From an uncultured Clostridia bacterium (GTDB taxonomy: Bacteria; Bacillota; Clostridia; Christensenellales; UBA1242), in contig CALKLQ010000050.1 in the NCBI GenBank assembly GCA_937992055.1, positions 1 through 32,900 on the forward strand: DNA of 32,900 nucleotides, in the 5' to 3' direction. The notes below the pieces were generated by a model. It made no database searches, had not been told where the DNA came from, and saw nothing but the letters and a program-made list of their open reading frames with translations. This document shows positions 15,501-24,248 of the stretch, in pieces. The translations under genes and the position numbers were made by a program. Position 1 is the stretch's first letter. Each line of letters opens with the position of its first letter.

Positions 15501-17579
15501 ATGGCTAAAGAAAATTTAGAATTGACTCGTAATGTTGGAATTATGGCGCATATTGATGCCGGTAAAACAACAACAACAGAGAGAATTCTTTTCTACACAG
15601 GAATCAACCATAAAATTGGTGAGGTTCATGATGGTCAAGCAACAATGGACTGGATGGCTCAAGAGCAAGAAAGGGGAATAACCATCACCTCTGCTTGTAC
15701 AACATGTCATTGGAAAAACCATAAAATCAACATCATTGACACACCTGGACACGTTGACTTCACAATCGAAGTTTTGCGTTCTTTAAAAGTTCTTGATGGC
15801 GCTGTGCTTGTTTTGTCTGCTCGTGACAAGGTTCAACCACAGACAGAAACCGTTTGGCGTCAGGCAACGGAATGTAAAGTCCCTGTTATCATCTATGTTA
15901 ATAAAATGGACAGAGATGATGCATATTTTGACAAATGTGTTGAGTCTGTTAAACTCAGACTTAGAACAACCCCACTTCCTCTTCAAATGCCAATAGGAAT
16001 GGCACAAGATTTTAAGGGAGTTATCGATCTTTTAACAATGAAGGCCTTTGTTCCAGAGGATGAAATGGGCTCTATTATTGATGAGGTTGAAATTCCAGCA
16101 GAATATCTTGATGAGGCTAAAAAGAGAAGAGCGGAGCTTATTGAAAATGTTGTAGAAACCGACGACGCCCTTTTGGAAAAATACTTTAATGGTGAGGAAA
16201 TCTCACTTGAAGAAATCAAAAAGGCAATAAGAGCGGCAACAATTTCTAAAAAACTTACACCTATGTTGTGCGGTTCATCATATAAAAACAAAGGTGTTCA
16301 AAACCTTCTTGATGCAATGGTAGATTATCTTCCATCACCACTTGACATTGATGCCATCAAGGGAATCAATCCGGACAATGAACAAGAAGAGGAAAGAAAG
16401 CCAGACGCAGATGCTCCTCTTGCTGGTCTTGCATTTAAAATTGCAACCGATCCATTTGTTGGTTCGCTCACCTTTTTCCGTGTTTATTCTGGAACCTTAA
16501 AAGCTGGTACCTATGTTTATAACTCTAATAACGGAAAAACAGAAAGAGTTGGAAGGCTTATTCGTATGCATGCCAACAACAGAACCGAAATTCAGGAATG
16601 TGGTGCGGGCGATATAGCTGCCATTGTAGGTCTTAAAGACACTATTACAGGTCACACTCTTTGCGATGAAAAACATCCTATCCAACTTGAATCTATGAAA
16701 TTCCCAGACCCGGTTATCCAACTTGCAATCGAACCTAAAACAAAAGATATGCAGGAAAAAATGAGTTTGGCGCTTGCAAAACTATCTCGTGAAGACCCTT
16801 CATTCAAGGTGTACACAGACCAAGAAACCGGACAAACAATCATCGCAGGAATGGGTGAATTGCACCTTGAAATTATTGTTGACAGACTTCTTCGTGAATT
16901 TAAAGTTGAAGCAAATGTTGGTCAACCTCAAGTTGCTTACAGAGAAACAATAAGAAAAGCTGTTAAAGCTGAAGGTAAGTTCATTAGACAAAGTGGTGGT
17001 AAAGGACAATACGGACATTGTATGATTGAAATGGAGCCACTTGAGCCTGGTGAAGGTTATCAATTTGTGGATAAAACAGTTGGTGGTTCAATTCCAAAAG
17101 AATTTATCCAACCTATCAACAATGGAATTTCCGAAGCTAAACAAACAGGTGTGCTTGCTGGATATGAAACTGTTGACTTCAAAGTTACCGTATATGATGG
17201 TTCCTTCCATGATGTCGACTCTTCTGAAATGGCGTTTAAGATTGCTGGTTCCATGGCATTTAAAGATGGTGCAGCAAAGGCTAATCCAGTCATTTTGGAA
17301 CCTATCATGAAGGTTCAAGTTGAACTTCCAGATGAATATCTTGGAACCGTAATGGGAAATCTCACTTCTAGACGTGGAATTTTAACAGGAAATGAAACTA
17401 AACCAGGCGTTCAAGTAATTAACGCAGAAGTTCCACTTTCAGAAATGTTTGGTTATGCAACCACCCTTCGTTCACAAACCCAGGGACGAGGAACATTTAC
17501 TATGGAATTTTTAAAGTATAATGAAGTTCCAAAATCAATTGCCGAAAAGATAATAGGCGAAAGGGCTAAAAAAGCCTAA
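15501..17579 (+). CDS. fusA: Elongation factor G
   Basis: 692 residues, full length. GTPase motifs: G1 AHIDAGKT (16-23), the switch I region with RGITITSA, G3 DTPGH (80-84), G4 NKMD (134-137). Domains II-V follow, with the conserved GMGELHLEI and SGGKGQYGH. EF-G moves tRNAs and mRNA through the ribosome after peptide bond formation and works with RRF in recycling. AAAGGAG precedes the ATG. In most bacteria fusA directly follows rpsG. Here more than 1,000 bp of palindromic repeats intervene, and no clear new promoter was found before fusA. Confidence 0.98.
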   Translation: MAKENLELTRNVGIMAHIDAGKTTTTERILFYTGINHKIGEVHDGQATMDWMAQEQERGITITSACTTCHWKNHKINIIDTPGHVDFTIEVLRSLKVLDGAVLVLSARDKVQPQTETVWRQATECKVPVIIYVNKMDRDDAYFDKCVESVKLRLRTTPLPLQMPIGMAQDFKGVIDLLTMKAFVPEDEMGSIIDEVEIPAEYLDEAKKRRAELIENVVETDDALLEKYFNGEEISLEEIKKAIRAATISKKLTPMLCGSSYKNKGVQNLLDAMVDYLPSPLDIDAIKGINPDNEQEEERKPDADAPLAGLAFKIATDPFVGSLTFFRVYSGTLKAGTYVYNSNNGKTERVGRLIRMHANNRTEIQECGAGDIAAIVGLKDTITGHTLCDEKHPIQLESMKFPDPVIQLAIEPKTKDMQEKMSLALAKLSREDPSFKVYTDQETGQTIIAGMGELHLEIIVDRLLREFKVEANVGQPQVAYRETIRKAVKAEGKFIRQSGGKGQYGHCMIEMEPLEPGEGYQFVDKTVGGSIPKEFIQPINNGISEAKQTGVLAGYETVDFKVTVYDGSFHDVDSSEMAFKIAGSMAFKDGAAKANPVILEPIMKVQVELPDEYLGTVMGNLTSRRGILTGNETKPGVQVINAEVPLSEMFGYATTLRSQTQGRGTFTMEFLKYNEVPKSIAEKIIGERAKKA

Positions 17580-17597
17580 ATAAAATGGTATAAACGC

Positions 17598-17627
17598 TTG
17601 ATTTATTTTGAGAGTTTATGATAAAAT
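17598..17627 (+). promoter_or_regulatory. Candidate internal promoter for tuf
   Basis: TTGATT (17598-17603), an 18-bp spacer and TAAAAT (17622-17627) in the 91-bp gap between fusA and tuf. Extra promoters for tuf are common in this operon. Confidence 0.5.
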
Positions 17628-17670
17628 TTCAATGTTTGAAATGAAAAATTAAAAAGGAGAATTAAATAAA

Positions 17671-18873
17671 ATGGCAAAAGCTAAATTTGACAGGTCTTTA
17701 ACCCACGTTAACGTTGGAACAATTGGTCACGTTGACCATGGTAAGACCACATTAACAGCAGCTATATGTAGATATTGTAGCATGCTTGGAAAAGCTGATT
17801 CAATGAAATATGATGAAATTGATAAGGCTCCAGAAGAAAAGGCAAGAGGAATTACAATCAACACCGCTCACGTTGAGTATAACACAAACAAAAGACACTA
17901 TGCTCACGTTGACTGCCCAGGACACGCCGACTACGTTAAGAACATGATTACTGGTGCCGCTCAAATGGACGGAGCAATCTTGGTTGTTTCTGCAGCTGAT
18001 GGTCCTATGCCTCAAACACGTGAACACATCCTTCTTGCTCGTCAAGTTGGTGTTCCTTACATCTGTGTATTTATGAACAAAGTTGACCAAGTTGATGACC
18101 CAGAACTTCTTGAACTTGTTGAAATGGAAATTCGTGACCTTCTTTCTGCTTACAATTTCCCTGGCGACAAAACACCTATCGTTAAAGGTTCTGCTCTTAA
18201 AGCTAACGAAGCTTGTGACGCAAATGACTTAAATAGCGAATGGTTAAAACCAATCCAAGAACTTCTTGACACTCTTGATTCTTACATTCCAGACCCTGCT
18301 CGTGAAACTGACAAACCTTTCTTGATGCCTGTTGAAGACGTCTTCACAATCACAGGAAGAGGAACAGTTGCAACTGGTAGAGTTGAAAGAGGTGTTGTAA
18401 AAGTTAATGACACTGTTGAAATTATTGGAATGGGCAAACAAAAATCAACCGTTGTAACAGGCGTTGAAATGTTCAGAAAACTTCTTGATGAAGCTCAAGC
18501 AGGTGACAACGTAGGTCTTCTTCTTCGTGGCGTTCAAAGAAATGAAGTTGAAAGAGGACAAGTTATTTGTAAACCTGGTTCAATTAAACCACACACACAC
18601 TTCAAAGCAGAAGTATACGTTCTTAAGAAAGAAGAGGGCGGAAGACATACTCCATTCTTTAATGGATACAGACCTCAATTCTACTTCAGAACCACAGACG
18701 TTACCGGAACAATTGAACTTCCAGAAGGCGTTGAAATGGTTATGCCTGGCGACAATGTTAGCATGACAATCAAACTCATCACTCCAATTGCTATTGAACA
18801 AGGACTTAGATTTGCTATCCGTGAAGGCGGCAGAACAGTTGGTTCAGGTGTTGTTTCAACAATTATCGAATAA
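17671..18873 (+). CDS. tuf: Elongation factor Tu
   Basis: 400 residues, full length. G1 GHVDHGKT (19-26), the switch I region with RGITINTAHVEY, G3 DCPGH (81-85), G4 NKVD (136-139), then beta-barrel domains II and III with the tRNA- and kirromycin-site segments (FTITGRGTVATGRVERG; FAIREGGRTVGSGVV). It delivers aminoacyl-tRNA to the ribosome. AAAAGGAG precedes the ATG. Codon use is visibly biased, with frequent CTT, GTT and GAA, as expected for a very highly expressed gene. A strong terminator follows and ends the str operon. Confidence 0.99.
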   Translation: MAKAKFDRSLTHVNVGTIGHVDHGKTTLTAAICRYCSMLGKADSMKYDEIDKAPEEKARGITINTAHVEYNTNKRHYAHVDCPGHADYVKNMITGAAQMDGAILVVSAADGPMPQTREHILLARQVGVPYICVFMNKVDQVDDPELLELVEMEIRDLLSAYNFPGDKTPIVKGSALKANEACDANDLNSEWLKPIQELLDTLDSYIPDPARETDKPFLMPVEDVFTITGRGTVATGRVERGVVKVNDTVEIIGMGKQKSTVVTGVEMFRKLLDEAQAGDNVGLLLRGVQRNEVERGQVICKPGSIKPHTHFKAEVYVLKKEEGGRHTPFFNGYRPQFYFRTTDVTGTIELPEGVEMVMPGDNVSMTIKLITPIAIEQGLRFAIREGGRTVGSGVVSTIIE

Positions 18874-18956
18874 TATTTTAAAATTAAAATTAAAACCCAA
18901 ATTTTAAATGATAATTAATCAATTTTTTAAAATCTAACCCAATTTTAAAAATTAAA

Positions 18957-18987
18957 AAAAACAGGACTAACCCACCTGTTTTTTTTA
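18957..18987 (+). terminator. str operon terminator
   Basis: AAACAGG pairs with CCTGTTT around a 9-nt loop, followed by eight or more T. The rest of the tuf-to-next-gene spacer is plain A+T-rich sequence. Confidence 0.85.
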
Positions 18988-19144
18988 TATATCTATTATT
19001 AAATATAAAAAACATAAAAATTTTTTAATATTAATTTAAATTATGTCAAAAACATGCATTTAAATCTAAAAATTCTTAAAACATTTATTTTATTATCTGA
19101 TTTATTTTATTATTTTTTTATTAATTGTTTTAATATTTTTTTAC

Positions 19145-19174
19145 TTGACATAATTAATATAAAATAGATAAAAT
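19145..19174 (+). promoter_or_regulatory. Candidate promoter for the acyltransferase-like operon
   Basis: TTGACA (19145-19150), an 18-bp spacer and TAAAAT (19169-19174), immediately before the weak ribosome binding site GAAAGG. Confidence 0.55.
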
Positions 19175-19190
19175 TTTAGAAAGGTAATTT

Positions 19191-20462
19191 GTGAAAAAAA
19201 ATTGGTATAAATTAGATAATGCTGCAAAGATATATCCGGCAATAAGCAATAATAGAAGGGGAAGTATGTTTTCAATTTCCGCAGTTTTATCAGAGGTGAT
19301 TGACAAACAAACTTTAAATGATGCGGTAAACGCTGTGTTGCCCAGATTCCCAAGCTTCAAGGTAAAATTAAAACGTGGTTTTTTTTGGTATTATCTTGAA
19401 GAAAACAAAAAGTCGTTTAACGTGGTTGAAGAGCCTCCCTTTTTTTTGAGTTTTATTAATGAAAAAGAAAGCAATGATTATCTTTTTAGAGTTTTTTATC
19501 TAAATAAAAAGATAACACTTTGCTGTTTTCATGCCATATGTGATGGAACAGGTGCCTTAGATTTTTTAAAAGCAATTATTTTTGAATATTTACTCTTGTC
19601 AGGAAAAGACATCAAAGCCGATGGAGAGCTTAAAACAATTTATTCACCTTTTACTAATGAGGAGAGTAAAGATAAGTTTGTACAAGTGTACAATAAAAAT
19701 TTGCCAAAGCCAAATAAAGAAAAAAATGCCTTTAAAACTTATGGCACCAGCTTTGGCTTTGATGGAATGGGTATAATATGTGGAAAAGTCAATGCAGATG
19801 ATTTGAAGGCCGTTTGTAAGAAATTTGATGTCACTGTGACATGCTATCTATGTTCACTTTTTATTTATAGTATCTTTAAAGTATTTATTAAAGATAAAAA
19901 AATAAAAAACAAACTAGTAAAAATTTTAGTTCCTGTAAATATGCGAAAATTTTATAAGAGTGAAACGGTTAGAAATTTCAGTTTGTTTTGTAGAATTGGT
20001 CATGATTTTGAAAAAGAAATAACCTTTGAACAATGTCTAGAGCTATGCAGGGAACAACTCAAAAATGGTGTGGAAAAGGAAAACCTAGACAAACTTTTGA
20101 ATAGTAATGTTAAAATTGAAAAAAATTGGCTGTTAAAAATAGTCCCACTCTTTTTAAAAGACCTAGCTATGAAGATAGGATATAGCAAGGTTGGGGACAA
20201 CTTACACACCGCAAATTTGAGTAACTTGGGCGTTGTTAACCTTCCTCAATCTGTAAAACCCTATGTTGAAGACCTGTTTTTCATTCTAGGCACCTCCTTT
20301 TCATGTAAAAATCATATGGCGGTGATTACCTATAATAACAATGTAAATATAACTTTTTCAAGAGAGATTGTGGAAAGTCAACTTGAAAAGATGTTTTTTA
20401 CCGAACTGTCAAAACAAATGAATGTTGAGATTATTAGCAATTACTGGGAGGATGAATTATGA
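19191..20462 (+). CDS. Condensation/alcohol-acetyltransferase-like protein
   Basis: 423 residues, GTG start with GAAAGG 6 nt upstream. The N-terminus WYKLDNAAKIYP and the motif CFHAICDGTGALDF (H114, D118, G119) place it in the chloramphenicol-acetyltransferase-like fold that includes NRPS condensation domains, wax-ester synthases and alcohol acetyltransferases. The family motif HHxxxDG has its first histidine replaced by phenylalanine, while the catalytic second histidine is kept. A later NFSLFCRIG segment fits the fold's second half. There is no signal peptide. It overlaps the next gene by 4 bp (ATGA). It probably acylates a lipid or alcohol; the substrate is unknown. Confidence 0.7.
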   Translation: MKKNWYKLDNAAKIYPAISNNRRGSMFSISAVLSEVIDKQTLNDAVNAVLPRFPSFKVKLKRGFFWYYLEENKKSFNVVEEPPFFLSFINEKESNDYLFRVFYLNKKITLCCFHAICDGTGALDFLKAIIFEYLLLSGKDIKADGELKTIYSPFTNEESKDKFVQVYNKNLPKPNKEKNAFKTYGTSFGFDGMGIICGKVNADDLKAVCKKFDVTVTCYLCSLFIYSIFKVFIKDKKIKNKLVKILVPVNMRKFYKSETVRNFSLFCRIGHDFEKEITFEQCLELCREQLKNGVEKENLDKLLNSNVKIEKNWLLKIVPLFLKDLAMKIGYSKVGDNLHTANLSNLGVVNLPQSVKPYVEDLFFILGTSFSCKNHMAVITYNNNVNITFSREIVESQLEKMFFTELSKQMNVEIISNYWEDEL

Positions 20463-21136
20463 AAAAGTGTAGTAGATGTAATATAAAAACAAACACAACA
20501 AAAAATCATTGTCCTCTTTGTTATTGTGAGTTGGATAATCTTGACGACAAAACTGATCTTCCCTATTTTTCTACTAAAAAAAAGACGGACAAATATGTTA
20601 AAAAAAATATGCTTTTGTATAAAGTGATGCTATTTTTGTCTATTTGTGCAATTATTATTTGTTTTTTCATTAATTTTTTAACAAATAAAAAGATTTTATG
20701 GAGTCTTATAGTTTTACTTTCGATTGTATATATTTGGATTTTAATCAGACACACAATAATGAGTAGAAGAAATGTTTTTGAAAAGGTCCTTTTTCAATTT
20801 ATTGGAGTCTTAGCCATAATTTTATCCACTAATTTAATTTCAGGAGGTGGAGATTGGTTTTGGAACTTTGTGGTTCCTTCCGCTTCCATGCTTACCACGT
20901 CGGTTCTCATTCTATTTTCCTTGGTCAATAAAAAGCGGAATGATTTTATTTTAAGCATTTTTGTCTTGCTTTGCATTCTTTTAATATTGAATATTGTTTT
21001 AAGATTTGCACATATTGATTCATATAAGTTGCTTAGTGAAATAAATATTCTTTATAATAGTTTGGCTCTCGTGGGTATTTTAATTCTAGATTTTAAGGCT
21101 TTAAAACATTCGCTTGCTAAAAATTTTCACATTTAA
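20459..21136 (+). CDS. Zinc-ribbon membrane protein (DUF6320-like)
   Basis: 225 residues. The N-terminal zinc ribbon CSRC...CPLC (C4, C7, C18, C21) is followed by about six transmembrane helices (roughly residues 52-70, 78-96, 106-124, 133-152, 160-180, 193-210), in the layout of DUF6320 proteins. In related Bacillota such proteins often sit next to acetyltransferase-like genes, as here. The 4-bp ATGA overlap means tight coupling. The role is unknown. Membrane anchoring or activation of the acyltransferase's lipid-linked substrate is a guess. A terminator follows. Confidence 0.65.
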   Translation: MKKCSRCNIKTNTTKNHCPLCYCELDNLDDKTDLPYFSTKKKTDKYVKKNMLLYKVMLFLSICAIIICFFINFLTNKKILWSLIVLLSIVYIWILIRHTIMSRRNVFEKVLFQFIGVLAIILSTNLISGGGDWFWNFVVPSASMLTTSVLILFSLVNKKRNDFILSIFVLLCILLILNIVLRFAHIDSYKLLSEINILYNSLALVGILILDFKALKHSLAKNFHI

Positions 21137-21174
21137 ATTTTTATTATAAAATAGTTTATAATTTGAGTTTATGG

Positions 21175-21202
21175 TCAACCCATGAGGGTTGATTTTTGTT
21201 TT
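21175..21202 (+). terminator. Terminator after the DUF6320-like gene
   Basis: TCAACCC-ATGA-GGGTTGA followed by a T-rich run (21193-21202). Confidence 0.8.
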
Positions 21203-21218
21203 TAGCCAAATCAATTGC

Positions 21219-21247
21219 TTGACATATTTTGTGGGTGGAACTATAAT
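21219..21247 (+). promoter_or_regulatory. Consensus sigma-A promoter of thrS
   Basis: Perfect TTGACA (21219-21224), a 17-bp spacer and perfect TATAAT (21242-21247). The transcript leader is only about 90 nt and contains no T-box specifier/antiterminator structure, unlike many Bacillota thrS genes. Confidence 0.9.
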
Positions 21248-21345
21248 ACGTTTAACTAAAATAAACTGGTTGGAAATACTTGCAAAATTTTTTATTGAGT
21301 TAAATAAATAAGTTTGTGAATATCTAAGACATTAAAAAGGAAAAT

Positions 21346-23253
21346 ATGAAAGCTAAAATAAACGAACGAGAGATAGATTTTGAAAGTTCAAACGTTAGAG
21401 ATCTTGTTAAAGAGCATTTTCAAGATGAATATAAAAGCTGTTTAGCTTGCAAAATCAAAGGTGAGGTAAAAGGCCTGTATACAATGGTCAATGATGGTGA
21501 TGAAATTTCTCTATTAACTTTTGATGATGAGGAAGGAAAAAAGGTTTTTTGGCATACAACCTCACATGTTCTGGCATGTGCGGTTTCAAGGCTCTATGAT
21601 AATGTGAAACTGGCAATAGGTCCAGCGACCAGTGAGGGTTTTTATTATGACTTTGATGGCGTGGAAAGCTTTGATGATTTAGATAAAATTGAAAAAGAAA
21701 TGAAAAAAATAATCAAGGAAAACCATAGTATGCAGCGCTTTTTGGTTTCAAAAGAGGAGGCGGAAAAGCTATTTGCAGATCAACCCTACAAACTTGAGAT
21801 ATTAAAAGATATTGAGGGGGAAATCTCCTGCTATAAATTGGGAGAGTTTGTCGATTTATGTTGTGGACCTCATCTTTATGATTTATCTAAAATCAAGGCA
21901 GTTAAACTCAAATCAACTTGTGGTGCCTATTGGAGAGGGGATTCAAAAAATAAAATGCTTAAAAGAATATATGGAATTTCTTTTACAAGCGCCGATGCCC
22001 TTAATGAATATCTTCAAGTTTTAGAAGATAGAAAAAAAAGGGACCATAACAAGTTGGGTCGTGATTTGGAGCTGTTTACCACGGTAGACTATATTGGTCA
22101 AGGGCTTCCTATCATGCTTCCAAAAGGAGCTAAGGTTTTACAAATTTTGCAAAGATTTGTTGAGGATGAGGAAGAAAAGAGGGGCTGGCAATTAACAATG
22201 ACTCCTTTTATGGCAAAAAGTGACCTTTATAAAATTTCCGGACACTGGGACCATTACAAAGAAGGCATGTTTGTTTTAGGCAATGAACAAAAAGATAAAG
22301 AGGTTTATGCCTTAAGACCAATGACCTGTCCATTTCAATATCAAGCCTTTTTAAATAGACCAAGAAGCTATAAAGACCTGCCACTAAGATACAATGAAAC
22401 CTCAAAACTTTTTAGAAATGAAGATAGCGGTGAAATGCACGGACTTATTCGTGTTAGACAATTTACTCTTTCAGAAGGACACTTGATGTGCACTCCAGAA
22501 CAACTTGAAGATGAGTTTAAAAGTTGTTTGGAACTTGCTGTTTACATGCTTAAAGCTTTGGGACTGTATGAAGATTCATCCTACAGATTTTCACAATGGG
22601 ATCCTAATAATAGGGAAAAATATATAGGAACAAAAGAACAATGGGACGAGGCTCAAGGTGTGATGGAAAAAATTTTAAATCATCTTGAAATCCCTTATGT
22701 TATAGGTGTGGGCGAGGCGGCATTCTATGGTCCAAAACTTGACATTCAAATTAAAAATGTTTATGGAAAGGAAGACACCTTAATCACAATTCAAATAGAC
22801 CAAATGTTGGCTGAAAAGTTTGGAATGTTCTATATTGATAAAGATGGAAACAAAAAGACCCCTGTAATCATTCATCGTTCAAGTTTGGGTTGCTATGAAA
22901 GAACATTAGCATATTTGATAGAAAAGACTGGTGGAGCATTTCCTATGTGGTTGGCGCCAGTTCAAGCCATAGTTATTCCTGTTAGTGAAAGACACTTGGA
23001 CTATGCAAAAGAGGTGTTTGACAAACTTAAAGCTAGTGGAATAAGAGCCAATTTAGATGACAGAAATGAAAAGTTGGGTTATAAAATTAGAGGTGCTCAA
23101 CTTGAAAAAGTTCCTAGTATGATTATCGTTGGCGATGAAGAGATGTCAAAAAATTTAGTTTCAGTCAGAGATAGAGATTCTCAACAAACTTCAGTTTTGA
23201 CACTTGATGATTTTGTTAAATACGTGCAACAAAAAAATAATGATAAAAATTAG
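21346..23253 (+). CDS. thrS: Threonyl-tRNA synthetase
   Basis: 635 residues, full length. Domains: N-terminal TGS (about 1-60), second additional editing domain with HxxxH (H70, H74) and CGPH (C173-H176), class II catalytic core, and C-terminal anticodon-binding domain from about residue 540. The active-site zinc ligands are C328 (RPMTCPF), H379 (SEGHLMC) and H510 (VIIHRSSLG). It charges tRNA-Thr and edits Ser-tRNA-Thr. AAAAGGA precedes the ATG. Monocistronic: consensus promoter upstream and terminator directly downstream, beyond which an IS200-type element is inserted. Confidence 0.98.
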   Translation: MKAKINEREIDFESSNVRDLVKEHFQDEYKSCLACKIKGEVKGLYTMVNDGDEISLLTFDDEEGKKVFWHTTSHVLACAVSRLYDNVKLAIGPATSEGFYYDFDGVESFDDLDKIEKEMKKIIKENHSMQRFLVSKEEAEKLFADQPYKLEILKDIEGEISCYKLGEFVDLCCGPHLYDLSKIKAVKLKSTCGAYWRGDSKNKMLKRIYGISFTSADALNEYLQVLEDRKKRDHNKLGRDLELFTTVDYIGQGLPIMLPKGAKVLQILQRFVEDEEEKRGWQLTMTPFMAKSDLYKISGHWDHYKEGMFVLGNEQKDKEVYALRPMTCPFQYQAFLNRPRSYKDLPLRYNETSKLFRNEDSGEMHGLIRVRQFTLSEGHLMCTPEQLEDEFKSCLELAVYMLKALGLYEDSSYRFSQWDPNNREKYIGTKEQWDEAQGVMEKILNHLEIPYVIGVGEAAFYGPKLDIQIKNVYGKEDTLITIQIDQMLAEKFGMFYIDKDGNKKTPVIIHRSSLGCYERTLAYLIEKTGGAFPMWLAPVQAIVIPVSERHLDYAKEVFDKLKASGIRANLDDRNEKLGYKIRGAQLEKVPSMIIVGDEEMSKNLVSVRDRDSQQTSVLTLDDFVKYVQQKNNDKN

Positions 23254-23260
23254 TCTAAAA

Positions 23261-23296
23261 AAAATACCAAATATAACAAAAATTTGGTATTTTTTT
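23261..23296 (+). terminator. thrS terminator
   Basis: AAATACCAAAT pairs with ATTTGGTATTT around a 9-nt loop, followed by T. It lies just left of the IS element. Confidence 0.85.
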
Positions 23297-23306
23297 GGAT
23301 AAAGTA

Positions 23307-23329
23307 AACCACAGGCAGTGCCTGTGGTT
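23307..23329. repeat. Left-end hairpin of the IS200-like element
   Basis: Perfect 11-bp dyad AACCACAGGCA / TGCCTGTGGTT. In this family TnpA recognises such subterminal hairpins in single-stranded DNA. Confidence 0.8.
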
Positions 23330-23354
23330 CCAAAAAGCTTAGAGCTTTGCAAAT

Positions 23355-23422
23355 CAAAATCCTCCTATGTTAAAATAAATTGAAGTTTTGCCGCTTGAAT
23401 TTAATAACATAGGAGGATTTTG
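23355..23422 (+). promoter_or_regulatory. Hairpin that sequesters the tnpA ribosome binding site
   Basis: CAAAATCCTCCTATGTTA (23355-23372) is the exact reverse complement of TAACATAGGAGGATTTTG (23405-23422), an 18-bp stem that buries the AGGAGG. Translational repression of tnpA by such a 5' structure is known for IS200. Only one arm carries a Shine-Dalgarno used by tnpA. Confidence 0.85.
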
Positions 23423-23425
23423 TCT

Positions 23426-23902
23426 ATGAATTTAGACGTAAGTAGTTTAGCACATACTAAATATAATTGCAAATATCATGTTGTATTTGCTCCAAAATAT
23501 AGGAGACAAATAATATACGGAAAAATTAAAAAATATATTGGCGTTATGCTTAGAAAATTATGTGAATATAAAGGGGTTGAAATAATAGAAGCAGAAGCAT
23601 GTCCTGACCATATACATATGCTTTTATCTATTCCGCCCAAATATAGTGTAGCACAAATATTGGGATATCTGAAAGGGAAAAGTAGTCTGATGATATTTGA
23701 AAAATACGCAAATTTAAAATATAAATATGGGATTAGAAATTTTTGGTGCCGCGGATATTATGTAGATACGGTAGGAAAGAATAAAAAAGCGATACAAGAA
23801 TACATACGGCAACAACTGCAAGAAGATTTAAACTATGAGCAGTTGACAATGCGAGAAATAATAGACCCGTTTACGGGTGAGCCAGTAAAAGGTAACAAAT
23901 AA
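23426..23902 (+). CDS. tnpA: IS200/IS605-family transposase TnpA (Y1 HUH)
   Basis: 158 residues from the ATG with AGGAGG 9 nt upstream; a TTG at 23420 is too close. Y1 HUH transposase: HUH pair H62-I-H64 in CPDHIHMLLSIP, catalytic tyrosine Y126 in IQEYIRQQ with Q130, and the family start HTKYNCKYHVVFAPKYRR. It cuts and rejoins single-stranded DNA at the element ends. The length is normal and no frame is broken, so the element may be active. Expression is likely held low by the 18-bp hairpin over its ribosome binding site. A terminator-like hairpin ACCCCTTAAGGGGT follows at about 23905. Confidence 0.95.
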   Translation: MNLDVSSLAHTKYNCKYHVVFAPKYRRQIIYGKIKKYIGVMLRKLCEYKGVEIIEAEACPDHIHMLLSIPPKYSVAQILGYLKGKSSLMIFEKYANLKYKYGIRNFWCRGYYVDTVGKNKKAIQEYIRQQLQEDLNYEQLTMREIIDPFTGEPVKGNK

Positions 23903-23903
23903 A

Positions 23904-23920
23904 AAACCCCTTAAGGGGTA
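23904..23920 (+). terminator. Hairpin at the end of tnpA
   Basis: ACCCCTTAAGGGGT directly after the stop codon. It is followed by AGTTTG, so the T run is poor and termination strength is uncertain. Confidence 0.45.
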
Positions 23921-24001
23921 GTTTGTGACAGTCGAGCAAGCGGCGAATCTTCATCAAACGCATGCGTTATGCTGCAACAAGCCCTAAGGGGGCAGCTCAA
24001 A

Positions 24002-24020
24002 CTACCGGCTTAGCCGGTAG
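24002..24020. repeat. Right-end hairpin of the IS200-like element
   Basis: Perfect dyad CTACCGGCT-T-AGCCGGTAG. Between tnpA and this hairpin is about 80 bp of dyad-rich non-coding IS sequence (for example CGCATGCG and AGCCCTAAGGGGGC). Confidence 0.8.
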
Positions 24021-24248
24021 TCCTGATTATTTAATTTGTTATCATGTAAAAATAAAAAGAAATCTACCAAAAATTAAAAAATTAAAATTTAAAATAGCAT
24101 ACTATTTCAACCATAATGCAAAAATTAAATATTTTTAAAAAATTTTATTCTAATTTTATTTTTAACCATAAATAATATAAAAAAAATAAGAAATAGTTGT
24201 ATAATATTTTAGAAAATATAGCAATTTTTTGTAGTTTTTGGTGGAGTT

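Larger units (their letters stand above)
23300..24035 (+). mobile_element. IS200/IS605-family insertion sequence (tnpA only)
   Basis: About 730 bp with a single HUH transposase gene and a subterminal hairpin at each end: AACCACAGGCA/TGCCTGTGGTT on the left (23307-23329) and CTACCGGCT/AGCCGGTAG on the right (24002-24020). Such elements move as single-stranded DNA, cut next to these hairpins, and make no target duplication or terminal inverted repeats. The exact ends are therefore estimated. There is no tnpB, so it is IS200-like. All parts look intact. It landed in the spacer downstream of the thrS terminator. Confidence 0.9.

Noticed and set aside
17066..17074. Exact DnaA box (reverse strand) inside fusA
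   Set aside because: It encodes the normal FVDKT segment of EF-G and stands alone; kept only as a measure of background.
21248..21345. T-box riboswitch before thrS
   Set aside because: The leader is only about 90 nt and shows neither a T-box sequence nor a specifier stem or terminator.
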